A stretch of DNA of 64,000 nucleotides from Methylobacterium frigidaeris (GTDB taxonomy: Bacteria; Pseudomonadota; Alphaproteobacteria; Rhizobiales; Beijerinckiaceae). This document shows, piece by piece, positions 38,630 through 48,289 of the stretch (its first letter is position 1; each line of letters opens with the position of its first letter). The stretch lies in the NCBI RefSeq assembly GCF_022179185.1, contig NZ_BPQJ01000004.1:62001-126000 (forward strand), written 5' to 3'. The notes beneath the pieces are model-generated. The model did not search any database. It had not been told where the DNA came from and saw nothing but the letters and a program-made list of their open reading frames with translations. Position numbers and translations under genes: made by a program.

Positions 38630-39568
38630 ATGGCAACGAGGGTCGCCTGCATCGGCGAGTGCATGATGGAGCTGTCGGAGCGGCCCGACGGCAGCCTGCT
38701 GCGCGGCTACGGCGGCGATACGCTGAACACCGCCCTCTACCTCGCCCGGCTCGGCGTTGCGGTCGATTACGTGACGGCGCTCGGCGACGATCCGTGGAGC
38801 GAGGAGATGCTGGCGGCCTGGGCCGCCGAAGGGGTCGGCACCGGCCAGGTGCGGCGCCTGCCCGGGCGGATGCCGGGGCTCTACATCATCCGCACCGACG
38901 GATCCGGCGAGCGCAGCTTCCATTACTGGCGCGACAGCGCCGCCGCCCGCGACCTCTTTTCCGGCCCCGGCGCCGCCGAGACGCAAGGAGCCCTGGCGGG
39001 GTACGACCTCGTCTACGCCTCCGGCATCAGCCTGTCGCTCTACGGCGAGGCCGGCCGGGCGGCGCTCGCCGAGACCTGCCGGGCCGTGCAGGCGAAGGGC
39101 GGACGGGTCGCCTTCGACACCAACTATCGGCCCCGCGGCTGGCCCGACAAGGCCAAGGCCCAGGCCGCCTTCCGCGACGCGATGGCGGCGGCCGACCTGA
39201 TCTTCGCATCGAGCGAAGACCTCGAATGGCTGTACGGGTCCGACGGCGAGGAGGAGGTACTGCGCCATCACGGCCGCTGCGAGATCGTGCTGAAGGGCGG
39301 CGGCTCGCCGCCGAGCGTCCGGGTTCTCGCGGGGACCGAGGACGTGACGGTGCCGGCCCCGCCGGTCGACACGATCGTCGACACCACCGCGGCGGGCGAC
39401 AGCTTCGCGGCGGCCTACATGGCGGCCCGCCTCGCCGGCCGCTCGCCCGCCGAGGCCGCCGCCTGCGGCCACCGCCTCGCCGGCACCGTGATCGGCCATC
39501 GCGGCGCCGTGATCCCCCGGTCGGCGATGCCCGACCTGCCGCTCGCCACCGAACAGGAATGTCCATGA
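38630..39568 (+). CDS. kdgK: 2-keto-3-deoxygluconate kinase, PfkB family
   Basis: The 312-residue sugar kinase begins ACIGECMMELSERPDGSLL and has the PfkB signature DTTAAGDSFAAAYMAARLAG with its catalytic Asp. Coupling to eda (ATGA overlap) makes 2-keto-3-deoxygluconate the likely substrate, giving KDPG that Eda cleaves. GGAGAGG lies about 15 nt before the ATG. A structured leader precedes it. Confidence 0.9.
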   Translation: MATRVACIGECMMELSERPDGSLLRGYGGDTLNTALYLARLGVAVDYVTALGDDPWSEEMLAAWAAEGVGTGQVRRLPGRMPGLYIIRTDGSGERSFHYWRDSAAARDLFSGPGAAETQGALAGYDLVYASGISLSLYGEAGRAALAETCRAVQAKGGRVAFDTNYRPRGWPDKAKAQAAFRDAMAAADLIFASSEDLEWLYGSDGEEEVLRHHGRCEIVLKGGGSPPSVRVLAGTEDVTVPAPPVDTIVDTTAAGDSFAAAYMAARLAGRSPAEAAACGHRLAGTVIGHRGAVIPRSAMPDLPLATEQECP

Positions 39569-40209
39569 GCACTGAGACCCGCGCCCAACGCCTCGACGCG
39601 CTGCTCGCCGCCTCCCCGGTGATCCCCGTCATCACCGTGCCGGAACTCGCCCACGCGGTGCCCCTCGCCCGCGCCCTGGTGGCGGGCGGCATCACCACCC
39701 TGGAGATCACACTGCGCACGCCGGTGGCGCGGGACGCCGCCAAGGCGATCATGGCCGAGGTACCCGAGGCGGTGGTGGGCCTCGGCACGGTGCTGAATCC
39801 GTCCGACCTCGAGACCGCGCACGCGCTCGGCGCCCGCTTCGCGCTCAGCCCCGGGGCGACGCCGGAGCTGCTGCGGGCGGCGGCGGCCAGTGACATGGTG
39901 TTCATGCCCGGCATCGCCACGCCCTCCGACCTGATGCAGGTGCTCGCCGCCGGCTTCACCGTGGCGAAGTTCTTCCCCGCCGTGCCGGCGGGCGGCATGG
40001 CGGCCCTGAAGGCGCTCGGCGGCCCGTTCCCGCAGGCCCGGTTCTGCCCCACCGGCGGCATCGGCGAGGCCGACGCCAAGGCCTGGCTCGCCCTGCCGAA
40101 CGTCGCGGCGGTGGGCGGCTCGTGGCTGGCGCCGGAGGCCGAGATCCGCGCCGGCAACTTCGCCGCCATCACCGAGCGGGCGCGCCGCACCCTCGCGGCG
40201 CTGCAGTAA
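39565..40209 (+). CDS. eda: KDPG / 4-hydroxy-2-oxoglutarate aldolase
   Basis: The 214-residue class I aldolase has TLEITLRTP, VGLGTVLNP, and the Schiff-base lysine in TVAKFFPAVPAGG. It cleaves 2-keto-3-deoxy-6-phosphogluconate to pyruvate and glyceraldehyde 3-phosphate, the last Entner-Doudoroff step. The ATG at 39565 overlaps the kdgK stop and has AGGA 7 nt upstream; an ATG at 39559 is also in frame. Upstream frame inside kdgK is not used. Confidence 0.94.
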   Translation: MSTETRAQRLDALLAASPVIPVITVPELAHAVPLARALVAGGITTLEITLRTPVARDAAKAIMAEVPEAVVGLGTVLNPSDLETAHALGARFALSPGATPELLRAAAASDMVFMPGIATPSDLMQVLAAGFTVAKFFPAVPAGGMAALKALGGPFPQARFCPTGGIGEADAKAWLALPNVAAVGGSWLAPEAEIRAGNFAAITERARRTLAALQ

Positions 40210-40414
40210 CACGCCAGAAACGTGGCCGCGCCGCCACGGTGTGGCGCGGGCACAACGCCGCCTTCGCAACCGCGAAGCCGCATTGGATTTAAGCTTGGCT
40301 TTGAGACGTGGGCGTTTACGGCTTGGCCATTGGTTCGCCGTATGGTGCCGGCTGCGTTCGCACCGTCTTAGCCCGCGCTTCCCCGTCCAAGCTTTTCCTT
40401 GCCAAGAGGCTTCC

Positions 40415-41038
40415 ATGCGCCGCTTCGTCCCCGCCCTGGCCGGGCTGGTCTGCGCCGTCACCGCCTGGGCGGCCCCCGCCGCCGCCTACGAGATCGACCC
40501 GCTCACCCGTCAGCCCCTCGACCAGCCGCTCACCGTGACGGTGCGGGCCCCCGCCGCCGCGGCCGACCCGCTCGAGGCCTCGGTGCCGAAGCTGAGCCCG
40601 ATCCCGCGCGAGACGGTGGCGTATTCCGGTCCCTACGGCGCCGGCACCATCGTGGTCTCGACCTCCGAGCGCCGCCTGTACTACGTGCTCGGCAACGGCC
40701 AGGCCCTGCGCTACGGCGTCGGCGTCGGCCGCCCGGGCTTCACCTGGGGCGGCGTTCAGACCATCTCGATGAAGCGCGAGTGGCCCGATTGGCGCCCGCC
40801 GGCCCAGATGATCCGCCGCCGGCCCGACCTGCCGCGCTACATGAAGGGCGGCCCGGAGAACCCGCTCGGCGCGCGCGCGATGTATCTCGGCGGCTCGCTC
40901 TACCGCATCCACGGCTCGAACGAGCCCGAGACCATCGGCACCGCCGTCTCCTCCGGCTGCATCCGGATGACCAACGACGACGTGACGGACCTGTACACCC
41001 GCGCCAAGGTGGGCACGAAGGTGATCGTGCAGCGCTGA
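40415..41038 (+). CDS. L,D-transpeptidase (YkuD domain), exported
   Basis: The 207-residue protein has a signal peptide ending PAAAYE and a YkuD domain with the His in YRIHGSNEP and the catalytic Cys in AVSSGCIRMTNDDV. These enzymes make 3-3 peptidoglycan cross-links or attach proteins to peptidoglycan in the periplasm. The ATG at 40415 has AGAGG upstream and gives a clean signal peptide. A terminator follows 30 bp after the stop. Confidence 0.92.
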   Translation: MRRFVPALAGLVCAVTAWAAPAAAYEIDPLTRQPLDQPLTVTVRAPAAAADPLEASVPKLSPIPRETVAYSGPYGAGTIVVSTSERRLYYVLGNGQALRYGVGVGRPGFTWGGVQTISMKREWPDWRPPAQMIRRRPDLPRYMKGGPENPLGARAMYLGGSLYRIHGSNEPETIGTAVSSGCIRMTNDDVTDLYTRAKVGTKVIVQR

Positions 41039-41067
41039 GTGGCGCGGGCACAGATCATCTGACTGGA

Positions 41068-41093
41068 AAGGTCGGCCTTGTGCCGGCCTTTTT
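41068..41093 (+). terminator. Rho-independent terminator after the L,D-transpeptidase gene
   Basis: AAGGTCGGC pairs with GCCGGCCTT (one G-T wobble) around loop CTTGT and the stem runs into TTTTT. Confidence 0.85.
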
Positions 41094-41354
41094 CGTTCCA
41101 GCTACCTGACGACATATAGCGTCTGCTGCGGCATCCCCTCTCTCGGGTGAGGATGGCGTCAACGAAAGGACACGGCTAGCGCAGGCGCAGCCGGAGCGAG
41201 GGTGAGGGGGTCTCGAGGAGGGAGACTCCTCCGGAAACACCCCCTCATCCTCGCCCTGCGGGCTTGCCGAATCCTCTGAACGAGGGTTCGGCCGTCTCCC
41301 CGCCCGCGGGGAAAGAAGGGAAAATCGCGGTCCTTCTGAATGGTTTAGCACTTA
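41094..41354. other. Non-coding convergent gap with a long nested hairpin
   Basis: The whole gap between the L,D-transpeptidase and AraC stops is 316 bp (41039-41354) and has no gene. It contains a 14-bp stem (41198-41211 with 41239-41252, one G-T pair) enclosing an inner GAGGAG/CTCCTC stem (41215-41231). Shorter C/G-rich inverted repeats lie toward the AraC gene. It looks like a dispersed intergenic repeat and may act as a 3' boundary. Confidence 0.5.
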
Positions 41355-42149
41355 TCACGGCCGCAAGCCCGCCATCCGCCCGCGCATGTAGGCCTGCGGC
41401 GCGCACCCCATGTCGCTCCGGAACGCGTAGACGAAGGCCGAGGTCGAGCCGTAGCCCAGCGCCAGCGCGGTCTGCGTCACGTCCAGCCCTCCGCCCATCA
41501 GCTCGATCGCCTTGAACAGCCGCAGGCGCCGCCGCCAGGAGCGCAGGCTCATGCCGAGTTCGGCCTCGAAGCGGCGGGCGAGCGTGCGGCCCGACAGGCC
41601 CAGCGCCCGCCCCCATTCCTCGGGGCTCCGGGAATCGGCCGGCTCGGCGTAGAGCGCCTCGCACAACCCCGTCAGCGGTCCGCCGCGCGGCCAGGGCAGC
41701 GCCCCCGGGAGCGGCGCGGCGCGGCGGAGCTGGTCGAGGATCAGGCCGGCGACGCGGCCGGCATAGCCGTCGGGATCGTCCTGCCCGTCGATCGCCGCCG
41801 CCTCGACGATGAGGGCCTGGAGCAGGGCCGAGACGCCGAACACCGTCGGATCCTCCGGAAGCCCGCGCCCGGCCGCGTCGGCGATCCACAGGCTGCGGAA
41901 CTCGGCTCCGAGCAGGGAGCCGACTCGGTGCCGGTGCCCGGTCGGCAGCCATACTGCCTGCTCCGGCGAGATCACGAAGGAGCGGCCGGCAACCGCCACG
42001 GTCAGCACGCCGGAGATGGCGTAGACGACCTGATGCCAGGCATGGGCGTGCTCCGGGAAGGAATGGCGCGCCGGGATTCCTTGCGCCCGCACCGTCAGCG
42101 GCTGCGGCGCCGCCGCCCCGTGCGGCGTCTCGATCGTCTCCCACTGCAT
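41355..42149 (-). CDS. AraC family transcriptional regulator
   Basis: The 264-residue protein has an N-terminal cupin sensor (RHSFPEHAHAWHQVVYAISG) and a C-terminal double helix-turn-helix: RSPEEWGRALGLSGRTLARR and ALGYGSTSAFVYAFRSDMGC. It is divergent from the TPR/MFS pair across a 125-bp promoter gap, so it most likely controls that pair in response to a small ligand. Confidence 0.92.
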   Translation of the reverse strand: MQWETIETPHGAAAPQPLTVRAQGIPARHSFPEHAHAWHQVVYAISGVLTVAVAGRSFVISPEQAVWLPTGHRHRVGSLLGAEFRSLWIADAAGRGLPEDPTVFGVSALLQALIVEAAAIDGQDDPDGYAGRVAGLILDQLRRAAPLPGALPWPRGGPLTGLCEALYAEPADSRSPEEWGRALGLSGRTLARRFEAELGMSLRSWRRRLRLFKAIELMGGGLDVTQTALALGYGSTSAFVYAFRSDMGCAPQAYMRGRMAGLRP

Positions 42150-42274
42150 GCGGACTCCAGTTTGGCGGGAGTTCTATACGAATTGTCAGCTCGTCGAAAT
42201 ACGGACAGCCAGCGCTCCGCTATGGAGGAGAAGAATTCTGCTGCCTCGGGCCGCTGCCAGAGAAGATAACCATC

Positions 42275-43594
42275 ATGGCCCACCACGATCGCCGCGGCCT
42301 GCCCCTCTCGACCCGCTCCGACCGCGCCGCCGAGCGCTACCGCGCCGGCATCGACCTCCTGCTCGCCGCCTGGCCGGGCGCCGCGGAGGCGCTCGACGCC
42401 GCGATCGCGGCCGATCCCGGCTTCGCCCTCGCCCATGCCGCGCGGGCCCGCCTGCACGCGATGCGCACCGAATCGGAAGCGGCGCGGGCCTGCATTACGG
42501 CGGCCGCGGAATGCGTGGCGCGAGGCGGGACCGAGCGGGAGCGCAGCCACGTCGCGGTCCTGTCGCTCGCGATCGACGGGCAATCGGGGCCGGCGCTGGC
42601 GCGGGCGCTCGCCCATGCCGAGGCTTGGCCGCGGGACGCCCTGATCCTGTCGCTGCCGCTGGGCGCCTTCGGGCTTCTGGCCTTCTCCGGCCGGGCCGAC
42701 CACGACCAGGCCCGGGTCGATCTCTGCGAGCGCCACGCCCATGCCTACGATGCCGACGATTGGTGGTTCACCGTCTCGCACGGCTGGTCCCACACCGAGA
42801 ACGGCGCGGTGGCGCGAGGCCGGGCGCTCACCGAGCAGGGCTTCTCCCTGCGGCCCGAGAACGCCAACGGCGCCCACGCCCTGTCGCACGCCCTGTTCGA
42901 GGACGGGGCCGGCCACGAGGCCGAGGCGCTGATCGCCGACTGGCTGCCGGGTTACGACCGCTCCGGCATCCTCCACGGTCACATCGCCTGGCACGCCGCG
43001 CTCTCGGCGCTGGAGCGCGGTGATTCCGAAGGGGCTCTGGCGATCTATTCCGAGCACGTCCGACCCGCGGTGACCGCGGGCCTGTCGCTCAACGTGATCA
43101 CCGACACGGTCTCGCTGCTCTGGCGTCTCGGCGCCTACGGGCACGCCGTCCCGGCCGGCCTGTGGGACGAGGTCCGGGCCTATGCGGCGCCGTACTTCGC
43201 ACGGGCCGGCTTCGGCTTCGCCGACGCGCATATGGGCCTGCTCGCCGCCGCGACCGGCGACCGCGCGGCGGCACACATACGCATCGACGCGCTCACCGGC
43301 CTCGTCGAGGCGGGCACGTTGGCGGCGGGGCCGGTGGTGCCGGCGATCTGCCGCGCCGGCCTCGCGTTCGCGGAGGAGGATTACGCGGCCTGCGCGCGAA
43401 TCCTCGAACCGGTCGCGGCCGACGTCGTGCGCATCGGCGGCAGCGGCGCCCAGCGCGAGATGATCGAGGACACGCTCCTCGTCGCCCTGATGCGCGCCGG
43501 CGAGGCCGAGAAGGCTCGATCGCTCCTCGACCGCCGCCTCCACCGCCGCCCCTCGCCGCGCGACGCGCGCTGGCTGGCCCAGCTCACCGCCTGA
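42275..43594 (+). CDS. TPR-repeat protein (TTC38-like)
   Basis: The 439-residue, mostly helical protein has tetratricopeptide-like repeats along its length, e.g. AEALDAAIAADPGFALAHAA and RGRALTEQGFSLRPENANGA. The pattern with HGWSHTENGA and HALSHALFEDGAGHEAE resembles the TTC38 group. It has no signal peptide. It is 11 bp upstream of an MFS gene and divergent from an AraC regulator. Its biochemical role is not known. Confidence 0.82.
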   Translation: MAHHDRRGLPLSTRSDRAAERYRAGIDLLLAAWPGAAEALDAAIAADPGFALAHAARARLHAMRTESEAARACITAAAECVARGGTERERSHVAVLSLAIDGQSGPALARALAHAEAWPRDALILSLPLGAFGLLAFSGRADHDQARVDLCERHAHAYDADDWWFTVSHGWSHTENGAVARGRALTEQGFSLRPENANGAHALSHALFEDGAGHEAEALIADWLPGYDRSGILHGHIAWHAALSALERGDSEGALAIYSEHVRPAVTAGLSLNVITDTVSLLWRLGAYGHAVPAGLWDEVRAYAAPYFARAGFGFADAHMGLLAAATGDRAAAHIRIDALTGLVEAGTLAAGPVVPAICRAGLAFAEEDYAACARILEPVAADVVRIGGSGAQREMIEDTLLVALMRAGEAEKARSLLDRRLHRRPSPRDARWLAQLTA

Positions 43595-43605
43595 CGAGAC
43601 GAACG

Positions 43606-44823
43606 ATGTCGAACCCCGCCGCCCTGTCCAGGGACTCCCTCCGTGCCGAGACCGGCACCGGCACCGTGCTGCGCCTCGCCATCGCGCAGGCCCTCGCCGG
43701 CGCCAACTCGGTCGTGGTCTACGCCACCGGTGCCGTCATCGGCAGCCAGCTCGCACCGGATCCGGCGCTCGCGACCCTGCCGGTCTCGATCTTCGTCGTC
43801 GGCATGGCCGCCTGCACCCTGCCGGCCGGGCGCATCGCCCGGGCTCACGGCCGGCGCACCGCGTTCCTGGCCGGCACCGGATGCGGCGTGCTCGTCGGGC
43901 TCCTGGCAGCGCTCGCCGTCGTGCTCTCGTCGTTCTGGCTCTTCTGCCTCGCGACCTTCTTCGGCGGCGCCTATGCCGCCGTGGTGCTGTCGTTCCGCTT
44001 CGCCGCCGCCGATGGCGTCGCGCCGGAGCGCCGGCCGCGGGCGCTCTCCGCCGTCATGGCCGGCGGGGTGTTCGCCGGGATCATCGGGCCGCAGCTCGTC
44101 AGCCATACCATGTCCCTGTGGCCGGCCCACGTCTTCGCCGCCACCTTCCTGGGCCAAGCCGCGGTGGCGGCGCTCTCGGCCGTCGTGCTGATGGGCGTAC
44201 GGCTGCCGGGGCCAAGCCAGGCGGAGCTCTCCGGCGGACGTCCGCTGGCTGAGATCGCCCGCCAGCCCCGCTTCGTCACCGCGGTCCTGTGCGGGGTGGT
44301 GTCCTACCTCCTGATGAACTTCCTGATGACCGCCGCGCCGCTGGCGATGCACCTGTGCGGCTTCACGCAGGACGACGCCAATCTCGGCCTGCAATGGCAC
44401 GTGATCGCGATGTACGCCCCGAGCTTCTTCACCGGACGGCTGATCGCGCGCTTCGGCGCGCCCGCCGTGGTGGCGGCGGGGCTGTCGCTCACGGCGGTGG
44501 CGGCCTTGGTCGGACTGTCGGGCCTGGACCTCGCCCATTTCTGGGCCTTCCTGGTCCTGCTCGGCCTCGGCTGGAACTTCGGCTTCGTCGGCGCCTCCGC
44601 GATGGTGCTCGAGTGCCACCGGCCGGAGGAGCGGACCCGGGTGCAGTCGCTCAACGACTTCGTGGTGTTCGGCACGATGGCGGTGGGCTCGTTCTCCTCC
44701 GGCGGGCTGCTGGCGCGCTTCGGCTGGGACGTGGTGCTGTGGGTGTCGTTCGGGCCGCTCGCCGTCGCGGTCGCGGCGCTCAGCCTCGCGGCGGCGTCGC
44801 GGCCCGCGCCGGCGGCGGGCTGA
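43606..44823 (+). CDS. MFS transporter (drug exporter type)
   Basis: The 405-residue protein has about twelve membrane segments. The loop RIARAHGRRTAFLAGTGCG corresponds to MFS motif A. It also has VLSFRFAAADGV and a conserved-looking C-terminal half (VQSLNDFVVFGTMAVGSFSS). It may export a small molecule. It follows the TPR gene at 11 bp and probably shares its AraC-controlled promoter. It ends next to the convergent DUF971 gene with no gap. Confidence 0.88.
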   Translation: MSNPAALSRDSLRAETGTGTVLRLAIAQALAGANSVVVYATGAVIGSQLAPDPALATLPVSIFVVGMAACTLPAGRIARAHGRRTAFLAGTGCGVLVGLLAALAVVLSSFWLFCLATFFGGAYAAVVLSFRFAAADGVAPERRPRALSAVMAGGVFAGIIGPQLVSHTMSLWPAHVFAATFLGQAAVAALSAVVLMGVRLPGPSQAELSGGRPLAEIARQPRFVTAVLCGVVSYLLMNFLMTAAPLAMHLCGFTQDDANLGLQWHVIAMYAPSFFTGRLIARFGAPAVVAAGLSLTAVAALVGLSGLDLAHFWAFLVLLGLGWNFGFVGASAMVLECHRPEERTRVQSLNDFVVFGTMAVGSFSSGGLLARFGWDVVLWVSFGPLAVAVAALSLAAASRPAPAAG

Positions 44824-45216
44824 CTATCGCCGCCGCGCCGGCTCCCGGCTCAGGCCGCGTGCCGCCAGTTCCTCCTCGTAGCGGGAGAACCGCGTCGCCT
44901 GCTCCTCGCCGAGGCGGCGCAGGAAGTCGAAGGCGTAGATCCCGGTATCGTGCATGTCGTCGAAGGTGAGCTTGACGGCGTAGTTGCCGATCGCGGCCAC
45001 CGCCAGGATCTCGACCTCGCGCTTGCCCGGGATCCATTTCCGCTCGGACGGCGCGTGGCCCTGGACCTCGGCCGAGGGGCTCTCGACCCGCAGGTACTCC
45101 GCCGGCAGGGCGTAGGCCGCGCCGCTCGCGAAGGCGACGTGGAGGATGCGCTTGTCGCGCGACAGCCGGATCTCGGTCGGCCAGTCGGCCTGTTCCGTCA
45201 TGGGTGTGCCGGTCAT
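44824..45216 (-). CDS. DUF971 domain protein (gamma-butyrobetaine hydroxylase-like N-terminal fold)
   Basis: The 130-residue protein has the DUF971 pattern: [38 protein letters not shown] and [20 protein letters not shown]. The domain is linked to Fe-S assembly factors and to ApbC/Mrp-type ATPases in other genomes. The ATG at 45216 has GGGAGA 8 nt upstream; 45294 and 45201 are alternatives. It is divergent from moaA. Confidence 0.86.
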   Translation of the reverse strand: MTGTPMTEQADWPTEIRLSRDKRILHVAFASGAAYALPAEYLRVESPSAEVQGHAPSERKWIPGKREVEILAVAAIGNYAVKLTFDDMHDTGIYAFDFLRRLGEEQATRFSRYEEELAARGLSREPARRR

Positions 45217-45323
45217 GGGTGCGTCTCCCTGCTCCTCAGGCACAACTTGCCCGTCATCCCGGGAGCGCTCATATGCAGGGTGATAGTCGGCCACGAAAGC
45301 CGCGTCCCGAGGATATTGTTCGC

Positions 45324-46373
45324 ATGTGGGGTCCCCGTACCGACGATCCGATGCCGGCCGTGTCCGTGTCGGCGCGGCCGGCGCCGCTGATCGATCCGTT
45401 CCAGCGCGCGATCACCTACCTGCGCGTCTCGGTGACCGATCGCTGCGACCTGCGCTGCGTCTACTGCATGTCCGAGGACATGACGTTCCTGCCCAAGCGC
45501 GACCTGCTCACGCTGGAGGAGCTGGACCGGGTCTGCTCGGTGTTCGTGGCGCGCGGCGTGAGGAAGCTGCGCATCACCGGCGGCGAGCCGCTGGTGCGCC
45601 GGGACATCATGCGGCTGTTCCGCAACCTCTCGCGCCACCTCGAATCCGGCGCGCTGGAGGAGATGACGCTCACCACCAACGGCACCCGCCTGCGCCAGCA
45701 CGCCGCCGAGCTGGCGGCCCTGGGCATGCGCCGGATCAACGTCTCGCTCGACACCCTCGACCCCGAGAAATTCCGGGCGATCACCCGGCGCGGCGACCTG
45801 CCCACGGTGCTCGACGGCATCGCGGCGGCGCGGGAGGCGGGCCTCAAGGTCAAGATCAACGCCGTGGCGCTCAAGGGCGTCAACGAGGACGAGATCTCAG
45901 GCATGCTCGAGTGGGCCCACGGGCTCGGCATGGAGATGACGCTGATCGAGGTGATGCCGCTCGGCGACATCGAACCCGAGCGCGTCGACCAGTTCCTGCC
46001 GCTCTCGGTGGTGCGCGAGCGCCTGTCGGAGCGCTACAGCCTCACCCCCCTCCCCGACCGCACCGGGGGCCCGGCCCGCTACGTGCGGGTGGAGGAGACC
46101 GGCGGGCGGCTCGGCTTCATCACACCGCTCACCCACAATTTCTGCGAGAGCTGCAACCGGGTGCGCCTGACCTGCACCGGCCAGCTCTACATGTGCCTCG
46201 GCCAGGAGGACGCCGCCGACCTGCGGGCGGCCCTGCGCGCCTCCCCCGACGATGCCGTGGTCGCCGAAGCGATCGCGGAAGCGATCAGCCGCAAGCCGAA
46301 GGGCCACGACTTCGTCATCGCCCGCGCCGCGAAGCCGGCGGTGCCGCGGCACATGAGCACGACGGGGGGCTGA
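45324..46373 (+). CDS. moaA: GTP 3',8-cyclase
   Basis: The radical SAM enzyme has the first cluster motif CDLRCVYC, the [11 protein letters not shown] strand and the C-terminal cluster [11 protein letters not shown]. It converts GTP to 3',8-cyclo-dihydro-GTP, the first step of molybdenum cofactor synthesis. Three Mets are possible (45273, 45324, 45351). The stretch 45273-45320 is poor in GC3 and overlaps a possible promoter (TTGCCC at 45247, CATATG at 45270), so the later starts are favoured; 45324 gives 349 residues, near the usual length. Confidence 0.94.
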   Translation: MWGPRTDDPMPAVSVSARPAPLIDPFQRAITYLRVSVTDRCDLRCVYCMSEDMTFLPKRDLLTLEELDRVCSVFVARGVRKLRITGGEPLVRRDIMRLFRNLSRHLESGALEEMTLTTNGTRLRQHAAELAALGMRRINVSLDTLDPEKFRAITRRGDLPTVLDGIAAAREAGLKVKINAVALKGVNEDEISGMLEWAHGLGMEMTLIEVMPLGDIEPERVDQFLPLSVVRERLSERYSLTPLPDRTGGPARYVRVEETGGRLGFITPLTHNFCESCNRVRLTCTGQLYMCLGQEDAADLRAALRASPDDAVVAEAIAEAISRKPKGHDFVIARAAKPAVPRHMSTTGG

Positions 46374-46391
46374 CGCCCCTTCCGGACACCC

Positions 46392-48119
46392 TCAGATCCG
46401 GAACCCCATCCGCAACGCCCCCCAGTGCCGCCCGTGGACGCGGATGGGGGCGGCCACCTCGCGCAGGGGCGGGCGGCCGGCCTCGTCCTGCGGACAGGCC
46501 TGGACCAGGAAGGCCCGGGTCGAGCGGGCGGCGGAGAGGCCGATGCGGTCGTCGTAGAGCCGGCGCTGGCGGGCGTGGAGGGCATTCCAGGCCGGTTCGC
46601 CGGCCCGCGGCGCCTGGGCCTGGGCGCGGTTGTGCACCGGGGCGTAGCCGTTGCGGTCGACCGCGATGCAGAACGCCGTGCGTGGATCGGCCAGCAGCAG
46701 CGGCTCGAGGATCGGCGGCAGGAGATCTTCCAGAGCCGGGACGGCGGCGGTGAGGTAGTGCGGGGGCTCGATGCCGGCGACGGGGCGGTAGGTCGTGTCG
46801 AACAGGGCGTGGTGCGCGAGCCGGCCCGTAGCTAGAGCCTGCTCCAGCGCCGTGCCGACCGAAGCGGCGCCCCCTGTCGCTGACGCGATCAGCGGACGGT
46901 TCTCCTCCTCGATCGCCACCAGGGCGTCGCGCATCCGCGCCTCGGAGGCCCGATCACTGACGGCGCAGTGCAGGCCGCGCGGGCTCGCGCCGACGACCCG
47001 CACCTGCATCCGGCCGATTCCCCGCACATCGAGGGAGAGCCGGGCGCCGATGGCCGCGCCGCAGCCCTCCGGCGGGGTCAGGAGCAGGCCGCCCCGGCTC
47101 AGATCGAGCACCCGTCCGAGGCCCCAGTTGCCGACCCGCACCGCGAGGTCGACCGGATAGCGGTCATGCACCCGCCGGTCGCCGATCTCCGCCTGGCGCA
47201 AGGACGCGACCGTGCGCCCAGCGAGCCCCCCGGCGAGGCCGGCGACGCCGGCGCCGACGGATTGCGCGGCTTCCATGCGCCGGGCCGCCTCGTCGGCGGC
47301 GGCCATCGCCAGGGCTGCGTCCCGGCCGATCCCATCGGTGGCATCGGCGAGATCCTGTGCTCCGTCGGCCAAGCGCCGGGCGGAGGCGGCCTGGGCCTCG
47401 GCCGCCGCACCGGTCGTGGCGAAAGCCGGGCGCAGGCAGGCGAGCGAGGTCGCGACGCCGCCCATCGCCACCGCCCCGGGACCGGAGAGGCGGCGGCTCA
47501 AGGCGCGCACCTCCTCCACCGTCCGGGCGGCATCGGCGGAGAGGAGCCTGAATTCCTCCGCCGCCTGCCAGAGCGGTCCGCCGCCCGCTCCGGCCCGCGC
47601 GGCCTCGACGGTGGCGTTGAGGGCGAGGCGGTTGGCCTGCCGCGCCAGGGTCGCCACCGCCTCGACGACGCGGGCGGCATCCTGCGCGGCGCCCGCCATC
47701 TCGGCCTCGAGCACGCGCCTCTGCGCGTCGGTGCGCTCGAGGTGGCGGCCGGCCTGGACCAGCACGCCGGCGAGCCCATCGGCCTCCGCCGCCAGCGTCT
47801 CGGCGGAGGCGCCGAGGGCGCGGCCGCGCCGGCCCGCCTCGTCGGCTCGGATCTCCAGGGTGTCGAGGCCGCGGGCGAGGGCGGCGGCGTCCGCGGCCGC
47901 CGCAGCGGTCTCGACGCAGCCGTCCCGGGCGGCGACCCCGACCGCGCGGGCGGCCCGCACCAGCTCCGCCTCGACCCGGTCGACCGCGTCGCGCCCGGCC
48001 CGGCCCGCATCGCGCTCCGGCCCCTCGACCGCCGGCCCCAGGGCGGGGAGCGGCGGCAGGATCTCGACCCCGTCGGCGCGGTCGCGGGGCGGGTGGGGCG
48101 GGCGGAAGCTCAGACGCAT
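46392..48119 (-). CDS. Cytosolic MCP-like signalling protein with a PilZ domain
   Basis: The 575-residue protein has no membrane segment. Residues about 50-300 are Ala-rich coiled coil with the chemoreceptor hairpin-like ANRLALNATVEAARAG. A PilZ domain follows at about 320-415 with the c-di-GMP motifs RVHDR and DLSRGG. The C-terminal 130 residues contain AFCIAVDRNGYAPVHNRAQ and RRLYDDRIGLSAARSTRAFL, seen at the end of some alphaproteobacterial MCPs. It probably couples c-di-GMP to chemotaxis-type signalling. The hairpin tip is degenerate compared with classical receptors. Confidence 0.8.
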   Translation of the reverse strand: MRLSFRPPHPPRDRADGVEILPPLPALGPAVEGPERDAGRAGRDAVDRVEAELVRAARAVGVAARDGCVETAAAAADAAALARGLDTLEIRADEAGRRGRALGASAETLAAEADGLAGVLVQAGRHLERTDAQRRVLEAEMAGAAQDAARVVEAVATLARQANRLALNATVEAARAGAGGGPLWQAAEEFRLLSADAARTVEEVRALSRRLSGPGAVAMGGVATSLACLRPAFATTGAAAEAQAASARRLADGAQDLADATDGIGRDAALAMAAADEAARRMEAAQSVGAGVAGLAGGLAGRTVASLRQAEIGDRRVHDRYPVDLAVRVGNWGLGRVLDLSRGGLLLTPPEGCGAAIGARLSLDVRGIGRMQVRVVGASPRGLHCAVSDRASEARMRDALVAIEEENRPLIASATGGAASVGTALEQALATGRLAHHALFDTTYRPVAGIEPPHYLTAAVPALEDLLPPILEPLLLADPRTAFCIAVDRNGYAPVHNRAQAQAPRAGEPAWNALHARQRRLYDDRIGLSAARSTRAFLVQACPQDEAGRPPLREVAAPIRVHGRHWGALRMGFRI

Positions 48120-48289
48120 GGCCGGATCAGAGCGCGCCGCGCTTAAAGGCCAGTTAACCCTGACGATACGTCAACGCCGCGGGTTCGGGCACAGGCCAGG
48201 ACACGACGCGCGAGTTGCGCCGGCAGGCGTGGCCGTGGCAGGGTCCGCCCCCGATCGGTTCGCCCTTTTCCACGAGAGACCACCGCCGG

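Noticed and set aside
41265..41285. GGCAAGCCCGC on the minus strand as a sixth copy of the two-hairpin family
   Set aside because: It shares only part of the linker. The flanking hairpins do not match hairpins 1 and 2 in order or position.
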